From an uncultured Actinomycetes bacterium (GTDB lineage Bacteria; Actinomycetota; Actinomycetes; Nanopelagicales; Nanopelagicaceae), in assembly GCA_903822425.1 (NCBI GenBank), contig CAIJOY010000015.1, positions 1 through 64,000 on the forward strand: a stretch of DNA of 64,000 nucleotides. Direction: 5' to 3'. The translations under genes were made by a program, and so were the position numbers. This document shows positions 28,367 to 33,839 of this stretch, piece after piece (within the stretch, counting starts at the first letter, position 1; the number at the start of each line of letters is the position of its first letter). Under the pieces are notes generated by a model. It saw nothing but the letters and a program-made list of their open reading frames with translations. It had not been told where the DNA came from and ran no database searches.

Positions 28367-28510
28367 ATGCAATTAGTTACGCATGATTTCATTACAGTGC
28401 TTACTGCTGCCCATTCACATTCATATAAGACAACTACGCACCGCGCCTCAAAGCGCACCGCGTGGTATCCCGCATTTAGCGAGATGGCCGCTTGGAGCTC
28501 AATCGGATAA
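28367..28510 (+). CDS. Upstream leader ORF (47 aa) of the whiB7 attenuator
   Basis: ATG 28367 follows an excellent ribosome binding site (AAGGAG at 28355-28360, six bases away), and the frame ends at TAA 28508-28510. The peptide begins MQLVTHDFITVLTAAHSHS and has no recognisable domain, membrane segment or Cys motif. Its stop codon lies in the apical loop of a hairpin (28485-28534) and 17 bases before a rho-independent terminator. WhiB7/WblC genes in other actinobacteria are controlled by a translated upstream ORF plus terminator, so I interpret this as the regulatory ORF. Whether the peptide sequence matters, or only the act of translating it, cannot be seen. Confidence 0.7.
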   Translation: MQLVTHDFITVLTAAHSHSYKTTTHRASKRTAWYPAFSEMAAWSSIG

Positions 28511-28534
28511 CCCGAACTGAGACCCCAAGGGCCA
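28485..28534 (+). promoter_or_regulatory. Candidate antiterminator hairpin of whiB7
   Basis: Four stacked helices pair across this span: 28485-28489 with 28530-28534 (TGGCC/GGCCA), 28491-28495 with 28525-28529 (CTTGG/CCAAG), 28498-28501 with 28518-28521 (CTCA/TGAG), and 28503-28506 with 28512-28515 (TCGG/CCGA). Its 3' strand uses bases 28528-28534 of the terminator's 5' arm, so the two structures exclude each other. The leader ORF's stop codon is in the top loop. Confidence 0.7.
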
Positions 28535-28570
28535 CGAATCCACACAAGGATTCGAGGCCCTTTTTCTTTT
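28528..28570 (+). terminator. Rho-independent terminator between leader ORF and whiB7
   Basis: The 5' arm (28528-28541) and 3' arm (28548-28561) pair over 13 positions with one A-A mismatch around an ACACAA loop. TTTTTCTTTT follows. It lies 66 bases before the whiB7 start and would abort transcription unless the alternative upstream hairpin forms. Confidence 0.85.
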
Positions 28571-28635
28571 CCCTACGACAACCAAATACAACCAAGAAAA
28601 TCTATAAGCAGATGAGCAGAAGGAAGGTGAAAGCA

Positions 28636-28974
28636 GTGAGCGTTCTATTCAGTGAGTTATTGATTCCAGGCTGGGCAGAAGATAGCGACATGATCGGTTT
28701 AGGTGAGGTGACTGGCGCTTACGGCTCTGACATTGCCTTCGCCTTGCCATGCCATAACGCAGATCCTGAGCTCTTCTTTTCAGAAAAGCAGGCAGAGGTA
28801 GATGTAGCCAAATCATTGTGCGGAGCATGTCCAGTGCGCTCTCAATGTCTAGATGCAGCTCTATCACGCCAGGAGCCCTGTGGAGTTTGGGGCGGCGAAT
28901 TATTTGAAGACGGTCTCGTGATCGCGCGCAAGCGTACGGTAGGTCGTCCACGCTTAGTCAGCGATGCCGCTTAA
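28636..28974 (+). CDS. whiB7: WhiB7/WblC-type [4Fe-4S] transcriptional regulator
   Basis: 112 residues from GTG 28636, chosen because AGGAAGG lies about seven bases upstream; ATG 28612 is in frame but poorly placed. The four Fe-S cysteines are in LPCHNADPELFF, SLCGACPVRSQCLDAAL. The GVWGGELFEDG turn is next, and the C-terminus carries VGRPR, the AT-hook that distinguishes WhiB7 from other WhiB proteins. WhiB7 binds SigA and activates intrinsic antibiotic-resistance and redox genes, including its own promoter. Synteny with uvrD2 and nudC matches mycobacteria. A leader ORF and terminator upstream suggest ribosome-dependent attenuation. Confidence 0.88.
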   Translation: MSVLFSELLIPGWAEDSDMIGLGEVTGAYGSDIAFALPCHNADPELFFSEKQAEVDVAKSLCGACPVRSQCLDAALSRQEPCGVWGGELFEDGLVIARKRTVGRPRLVSDAA

Positions 28975-28981
28975 AACTCAA

Positions 28982-30118
28982 TTACCAGTTGCAGCCACAT
29001 GCAGGGTGTCGGGCAAGCAGGGTTGATTGTGTTCTACCGGGGGAATGGTAATTAATTCTCGCGCTATGACCTATCAATTCTGTTTGCCCGATATCAAGAA
29101 ATTGCAGAATTTCTAGAGCAATAAACCCAGCGACATGATGGGCAACTGCTACGGGCACTTCGGCTGGTTTGACTGAGATGTTCTGGCGATTAATTTCTCG
29201 CCACAAACCTTCTTGATCTTCTTTTGTCAAAGATAGGCAACGCAGACATGGCGTTTTTCCTGGCAACACGAGAGGCCCAACATTTATAGATGCACAATCT
29301 GGATTCTCAACAAGTAGATGCGCCACACCATCGCTCATCCATTCTTGAACATGTTCACTCGGAGGATTCCCGACGCAGATGATTAGCTTGCGCGAAGGTG
29401 GTGTCTTCTTTTTCTCGGATGTTTGGGGGCGTGGGAATAGAGATAGTTCTCTAGCCATTTCATCAGTTCGAGTCTGAAGTCCTTGCCCAATGTCACTATT
29501 TCGAAGAAAGCCAGCGGTCAGATCTCTATCGCTAATCGTGGGCGAATTTTTTATTGCAGTGAATGAAGTTTCTGTGGCTCCACTTGCGAGCAAGATTCCG
29601 TAGACTAATGTAGCAATTCGAGAGTTACCTAGAACTGCAATTTCCCAATCTCTTCTGTGCCCCACAAGAGATACGCCACCATCTTTCACATTATGAAACC
29701 ATGTTGTGAAATTAAGTTCAGGCGAAAGCTTTGTCTGCAATTGTTTGAATGCACCATCGTTGCTGTCATCTCCAGCATGAGTTGTTCGGGTTGGGTTCAG
29801 TGAGTGAAAACGTTGAACACTGATTGTCGTTGATTCGGTATCAATTAAGTGCGCTTGATCTAGCTGCGAGATTAAGTAATCTATCTCTTCCATTTCCACA
29901 CCGAATGCTTCACTGATTTCTTGGCAATTGTTTCGCCCGTTCATGCCGCCAAGAATGGACATAGCACCGGGTAAGTCAATTTCGATTCCGAAGTCAGTGC
30001 GACCAATGAATGTGCGCTCCCCTCTCGGCAAAACCAGAGTTCCAACTTTGAGGCGAGGTATGAGTTTTTCTAATGGTGTGTTCATGAGGCAAGAGTTCAT
30101 GAGGCAAGCCCTTGCCAT
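28982..30118 (-). CDS. E1/ThiF-like, cyclodehydratase C-protein-like conserved protein
   Basis: About 378 residues. The N-terminal part (PLEKLIPRLKVGTLVL and the following FGVEMEEIDYLISQL) resembles the leader-binding winged-helix region of TOMM partner proteins, and the middle and C-terminal parts resemble an adenylating E1 fold. Zinc ligands are visible in TPCLRCLSLTK and in the terminal HPACGCNW. No YcaO gene or precursor peptide is near. An equivalent uncharacterised gene occupies this spot in mycobacteria, from memory. The start is ambiguous: a 15-base tandem duplication gives ATGs at 30100 and 30085 besides 30118. It converges on whiB7, 7 bases apart. Function unknown. Confidence 0.65.
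   Translation of the reverse strand: MARACLMNSCLMNTPLEKLIPRLKVGTLVLPRGERTFIGRTDFGIEIDLPGAMSILGGMNGRNNCQEISEAFGVEMEEIDYLISQLDQAHLIDTESTTISVQRFHSLNPTRTTHAGDDSNDGAFKQLQTKLSPELNFTTWFHNVKDGGVSLVGHRRDWEIAVLGNSRIATLVYGILLASGATETSFTAIKNSPTISDRDLTAGFLRNSDIGQGLQTRTDEMARELSLFPRPQTSEKKKTPPSRKLIICVGNPPSEHVQEWMSDGVAHLLVENPDCASINVGPLVLPGKTPCLRCLSLTKEDQEGLWREINRQNISVKPAEVPVAVAHHVAGFIALEILQFLDIGQTELIGHSARINYHSPGRTQSTLLARHPACGCNW
30080..30108 (-). repeat. 15-base tandem duplication duplicating a start codon
   Basis: GTTCATGAGGCAAGA at 30080-30094 is repeated at 30095-30108 (last base differs). It is in frame with the E1-like protein, so each copy carries an ATG, giving MNSCL and MNTPL as successive N-terminal options. 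Confidence 0.85.
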
Positions 30119-30193
30119 TTTCTAAGACCCGCACATCTGTGGAATACGCCTCCGTACCTTGCTGTGCGTGAAGACATAGTTACGCATAGGGGT

Positions 30194-30226
30194 AAAAAAA
30201 CTGGCGCCCCCGTGTGGGAGCGCCAG
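30194..30226 (-). terminator. Rho-independent terminator of the DUF5679 gene
   Basis: Read on the minus strand, CTGGCGC and GCGCCAG arms (30220-30226 and 30201-30207) enclose a short loop and are followed by a run of seven T (30194-30200). It lies about 50 bases after the zinc-ribbon gene's stop. Confidence 0.85.
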
Positions 30227-30278
30227 CTTTAGAGAACTAGTTGATCACTAGTTAATGCTGATGTAGTGCTATCTGTCG

Positions 30279-30440
30279 TTACTGTGCTTTTCCGAGGATG
30301 CGGTTGACCTTGGTTCCACAGACTGGGCAGATGCCCTGTGCCATGCGACGACCAGAGTCAGAGACCTTTACAGTTCCCTCGAAATCACGCTTTGCTTTGC
30401 ACTTAACGCAGTAAGCGTCACCCTTATATGTCTCCGTCAT
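30279..30440 (-). CDS. Small zinc-ribbon protein (DUF5679-like, 53 aa)
   Basis: ATG 30440 is preceded by GGAGGAG with four bases spacing, a strong ribosome binding site, and the frame stops at 30279. The product begins MTETYKGDAYCVKCKAKRDF and has CPVCGTKVNRILGKAQ at the end, so two CxxC knuckles frame a short beta structure, as in DUF5679 proteins. A structural zinc site is very likely. These tiny proteins are widespread in actinobacteria and of unknown function; a nucleic-acid or ribosome-linked role is only a guess. It is a single-gene transcript with its own terminator. Confidence 0.8.
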   Translation of the reverse strand: MTETYKGDAYCVKCKAKRDFEGTVKVSDSGRRMAQGICPVCGTKVNRILGKAQ

Positions 30441-30591
30441 TTTCTCCTCCAATCGACCGCAAGCCTTTCGCGAGAGAATTTCTCACAAATCCGACGAGCG
30501 TGCAGGCTCACGATACCCCCGACCTCCCTGGAAATCAGGCTTATACGAGCGCAAGTGGGCAACTTTTTGAGCGTGTCCTGAGTTAAGAGTT

Positions 30592-31203
30592 CTAGGAGCC
30601 AAGCACGGGCGGACGCAGAAGATCCTCTGCAGCCTCGTATCCATCCAAATAAGCCTGCGAGGTAGCTCCATTGGGGAAACGAGCAAGGAGATCTTGAAAT
30701 CCCTGCCCATGATCGCCATAGAGCAGGTGAATGCCCTCATGGAATAAGACATAGTCCAGGACATAACCAGGGGCGCGCTGTAATCGGGTGGAGATGCGGA
30801 TTGTGCCATCAACGCTGGTGCAGGAGCCCCAACGCTCATGCATTAAGCGCCACGTAGCACTGGTGGGGCGCTGGATGACCTCAGGAGCAAATTGAGTCAG
30901 GAGTTCATGGATTCGTGTGGCCAGGAGAGATTCATCAAAGGTTCGGGATTCTTCTTGAGCCCGAATTTTGGCAATCATCTCCGGCACAACGGCACGTTCA
31001 TCAGCTTTACTCAACCGAGAGGGAATAGAGACAACGATCTTTCCACCTTGACGGTATGCCGAAATATTTTTCTTTCGACGCTTTGAGCGAATAACAATGA
31101 TGTCGCCCTCACCAATGCCAGGTAGCTCGGCAACAGGAGAATTTTCAACAAACAAGCTCTCAACTCTTACTTCAGAGTTTTTTTGAAGATTGTTCTCACT
31201 CAC
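30592..31203 (-). CDS. YgjP-like (SprT/DUF45-type) zinc metallopeptidase
   Basis: 203 residues. The zincin motif is HEGIHLLYGDH near residue 153 (HExxH, with a downstream His), and before it stands the family signature ERWGSCTSVDGTIRIS with YVLDYVLFHE. The N-terminal region IIVIRSKRRKKNISAY matches the strand pattern of YgjP proteins. It is probably cytoplasmic; substrates are unknown, though relatives process damaged or nucleic-acid-bound proteins. It stands in the conserved actinobacterial neighbourhood of AdnAB, UvrD2, Zincin_2 and UPF0182 genes. The upstream gap to 31379 holds only a doubtful small ORF. Confidence 0.85.
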   Translation of the reverse strand: MSENNLQKNSEVRVESLFVENSPVAELPGIGEGDIIVIRSKRRKKNISAYRQGGKIVVSIPSRLSKADERAVVPEMIAKIRAQEESRTFDESLLATRIHELLTQFAPEVIQRPTSATWRLMHERWGSCTSVDGTIRISTRLQRAPGYVLDYVLFHEGIHLLYGDHGQGFQDLLARFPNGATSQAYLDGYEAAEDLLRPPVLGS

Positions 31204-31378
31204 ATCTCCGAAAGTATCTTAAAACGTATTCGAATGAGTTGATTCACAGGCGATTCTCACGTACGTTTCGGCTACGAAGTCCTCGGATAACCGTTCTGTA
31301 TCTGCAAGGGGAAGGCAGATAAAGAATCGAGCGCCCGGGGACTTCGCTTTTCTTTTCCTAACCCAAAGAGTGGACTTT

Positions 31379-32719
31379 CTAAAGCCCCGAGAGATCATCG
31401 GGCACTTCAACGCTCTTTAAGTACCCAGTGACGTCAGTCAAGTCTTGTTGGGTTGGCAATATTCCACTCCAGATCTGATCACGAGCAGACAAGTCTCGCA
31501 GTTGGCGAAGTTGTGTCCAGAAGGCGCTCGCTTCTCGCGACATTCGAGGTGAGACTTCCAGACCAAAAAGGGATGAAAATAATTGTTGAGCAGGAGAGGA
31601 AGTTGCACGTGCTCTCCGAAGAGATTCTCGCAGTGCATTCAATGATGGAAGTCGAGATGCCGCAGCAACAGTGAGCACATCATCAACCCAACCATCAATA
31701 AGAGCCAGTGCAGTTTCTAACTTTGCCAATGCCAATTGCTGCGATGGACTTTCATCTGGAGTGAATAACCCTTCATTGAGTGCAATTGAAAAAGATGCAG
31801 GATTTTCTGGATCAATTGCGCCAGCATCAATGGCATCTTGGGCTTGAGATTTCATCTTCTCAATGTCGATGCGGATTCCCTTTCCATAGTCGGCAATTGA
31901 ATTTCGCATGTAATCAACGAGCCAAGGATTGCTATCAAATAAGCGAGCGACTGCTCCTTCGCGTAATGCATGGAAAATTCGTACCTCTGATTCGGGCAAG
32001 CCAATATCAGTGCCCCACAATGCAATATTCTCTGGAAGCAGTGCTGGACGAGCTGGTGAAATCAAAGGAAGAGCAACGTCATGAGCTCCTGTCACACTTG
32101 TAGCAAGGGCACCGATTGATTGACCCAATTGAGTTGCGATGAGGGTGCCAATAAATGCCCGCAACATATCTGCAATTGCATTCATGGCCGGGGCCCCTTC
32201 AGGAAGTTCTTGACTTTCTACAACCGAAGCCATGGCCTGTGCTAGACCCGCAGCTAGAGGTTCAACAGTTGACTGCCAACCTTCCACAGTGGCATCGATC
32301 CAATCGATGCGGCTATAAATATTCTTTTCATTTGATTGGGCTGGGAAAACTGTTGCCTCATTGAGCCATAGATCGGCGATCCCCATAGCCTCTCGCATAA
32401 CTACTAGATCTGTTTCTCCAATGAGTTTGGTGCCAGCAGTGTTAACAATTTTCTTAGCTATATCTCGGATAACCTCTTTGGGCAAAGTCTGACCAGTGGC
32501 TTGGGCGTGAAAAGGATTGAGGAAGCCGACAGGGTTGAGTCCAAGTTTTACAAACTCAGCTTCTATATCTTTCTGCAAATTCTCAGGAAGTTGTTCTCCA
32601 AATTGTGATTGCAGTTGAGATTGAAGGGCGGCAAAGAGGGCAGCAAAGTCAGGTGGAGTTTCATCAGAATTTTCTGATTCGTCATTTCCATCTGAGGGAG
32701 TAAACCCAAAAGGAGTCAT
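31379..32719 (-). CDS. Zincin_2 (DUF2342-like) protein, possibly inactive as a protease
   Basis: 446 residues with an acidic, low-complexity N-terminus (residues 1-30). The body contains LPENIALWGTD, LREGAVARLFDSNPWLVDYM and ALIDGWVDDVLTVAA, which I recognise as the conserved blocks of actinobacterial proteins annotated as zinc-dependent metalloprotease or DUF2342. The first two blocks normally carry the putative zinc His residues; in LREGAVARLF I see no HExxH, so catalytic activity is doubtful. No signal peptide. It is divergent from the small membrane protein and the Lon-domain protein, the same partners as in mycobacteria. Function unknown. Confidence 0.7.
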   Translation of the reverse strand: MTPFGFTPSDGNDESENSDETPPDFAALFAALQSQLQSQFGEQLPENLQKDIEAEFVKLGLNPVGFLNPFHAQATGQTLPKEVIRDIAKKIVNTAGTKLIGETDLVVMREAMGIADLWLNEATVFPAQSNEKNIYSRIDWIDATVEGWQSTVEPLAAGLAQAMASVVESQELPEGAPAMNAIADMLRAFIGTLIATQLGQSIGALATSVTGAHDVALPLISPARPALLPENIALWGTDIGLPESEVRIFHALREGAVARLFDSNPWLVDYMRNSIADYGKGIRIDIEKMKSQAQDAIDAGAIDPENPASFSIALNEGLFTPDESPSQQLALAKLETALALIDGWVDDVLTVAAASRLPSLNALRESLRRARATSSPAQQLFSSLFGLEVSPRMSREASAFWTQLRQLRDLSARDQIWSGILPTQQDLTDVTGYLKSVEVPDDLSGL

Positions 32720-32814
32720 AGTTTTGCGATGACCTCCACTTTCTTATGGAAACGGATAGGACTCTACTCTTCTAGGTTGAACAATTCAGAACGACGTTTT
32801 CTTCCCGCGCCCGC

Positions 32815-32820
32815 TACGAT
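32815..32820 (+). promoter_or_regulatory. -10-like box of a leaderless transcript
   Basis: TACGAT ends six bases before ATG 32827 with no ribosome binding site between. It would drive the small membrane protein and probably the Lon-domain and UPF0182 genes downstream. Confidence 0.5.
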
Positions 32821-32826
32821 GTTCCT

Positions 32827-33045
32827 ATGTCTACGGCCCTTTCCGCTCTGATCTGGTGGCTCATTCCGATTGCTGCCTTGCTCGGGGTTCTGGGTTACGT
32901 CCTGTGGGTCACTAAGTTTCAGGCAAAATTTCAGAATGACACAAACCGATCGATGACTCAATTTCAGCGCTTCCAAAGTTCTTTTCGTGAAAAGCCAGAA
33001 TCTGATGCCGCTGTGATTGCTGAGCGCCTCACACCCAACGCTTAA
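32827..33045 (+). CDS. Small single-pass membrane protein (72 aa)
   Basis: One hydrophobic segment spans residues 7-28 (ALIWWLIPIAALLGVLGYVL), followed by a basic, Gln-rich cytoplasmic tail (KFQAKFQNDTNRSMTQFQRF). No known domain. Comparable small proteins precede the PDZ/Lon gene in other actinobacteria, from memory. It is 20 bases or less ahead of the Lon-domain gene and shares its strand, so it is probably part of the same transcript. Function unknown; a membrane adaptor is conceivable. Confidence 0.7.
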   Translation: MSTALSALIWWLIPIAALLGVLGYVLWVTKFQAKFQNDTNRSMTQFQRFQSSFREKPESDAAVIAERLTPNA

Positions 33046-33065
33046 TCACCTAGCAACACGTGGCC

Positions 33066-33821
33066 ATGCGTTTTTCTTCACTCCCGAAAACCAGCGTACT
33101 TCTTGTAGGTGCCTTCCTCACTGCAAGCTTGTTGTTGCCTTTGCCGTATGCAGTTATTTCACCTGGACGTGGAACAAATGTCATGGACTCAGTAATTGAC
33201 ATTGCAGGAGCACCAACTTTCCCAAGTACTGGAAAACTATTGATCACAACAGTGATGGCGACTAGTCCTTCTTCACCAATTTTTGGTCTTGATGTTGTGT
33301 ACTCATGGGCTAAAGGCGAAAGCATTGTGATGCCGCGCTCGGTGCTCTATCCACCAGAACAAAGTGCCAAGCAGATCACTGCTGCAGCGACAAAGGATAT
33401 GAAAGATTCGCAAAGTTATGCAGCGGATGCTGCATTTTCATTTTTAGGTTTTGCAAAGGATCAAACAACAGTCACAGCAACAATCTCTGTTAAAGATACA
33501 GGTGGGCCAAGTGGAGGATTAATCTTCGCTCTTGGCATCATCGAGAAATTAACTTCTGAAGATTTGCTTGCAGGCCGAGTTATTGCCGGAACTGGAACAA
33601 TCGATCCATCTGGCAAAGTTGGCCCCATCGGTGGAATTGATGAAAAACTGATTGCCGCTAAGAGATCTGGGGCAACTATTTTTCTAGCCCCCTCAGACAA
33701 CTGTGAGGATGTTCACCATATTCCCGCAGGGCTAAGCGTCTACTCTGTTTCGACGCTGAAAGAGGCGGTAAAGGTCCTGCAAAATGTTAAGAACTCCATC
33801 CCACATTGCACTTGGCAATGA
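33066..33821 (+). CDS. Membrane-anchored Lon-type serine protease domain protein, PDZ-less YlbL homologue
   Basis: About 251 residues; GTG 33060 is an alternative start. A signal-anchor covers residues 10-30, followed by YAVISPGRGTNV, the usual extracytoplasmic N-terminal segment of YlbL proteins. The Lon proteolytic domain has its catalytic Ser in TGGPSGGLIFALGI and the catalytic Lys in IGGIDEKLIAAKRSGA. In YlbL-type proteins (about 340 residues) a PDZ domain sits between these parts; here AADAAFSFLGFAKDQTTVTA joins them directly, leaving no room for it. Probably a surface-facing protease. The next gene encodes the UPF0182 membrane protein. Confidence 0.8.
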   Translation: MRFSSLPKTSVLLVGAFLTASLLLPLPYAVISPGRGTNVMDSVIDIAGAPTFPSTGKLLITTVMATSPSSPIFGLDVVYSWAKGESIVMPRSVLYPPEQSAKQITAAATKDMKDSQSYAADAAFSFLGFAKDQTTVTATISVKDTGGPSGGLIFALGIIEKLTSEDLLAGRVIAGTGTIDPSGKVGPIGGIDEKLIAAKRSGATIFLAPSDNCEDVHHIPAGLSVYSVSTLKEAVKVLQNVKNSIPHCTWQ

Positions 33822-33839
33822 ATTCGGTAGCGTTAGCGC

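Noticed and set aside
28982-30118. A TOMM (thiazole/oxazole peptide) biosynthesis cluster
   Set aside because: Only the C-protein-like gene is present; there is no YcaO, oxidase, transporter or precursor ORF around it.
31219-31410. A 63-codon minus-strand ORF between the YgjP-like and Zincin_2 genes
   Set aside because: It starts inside the end of the Zincin_2 gene, has no good ribosome site, and its product is a mix of basic and hydrophobic stretches without a recognisable domain. It fills the only 175-base gap there, so it is not excluded, but I cannot support it.
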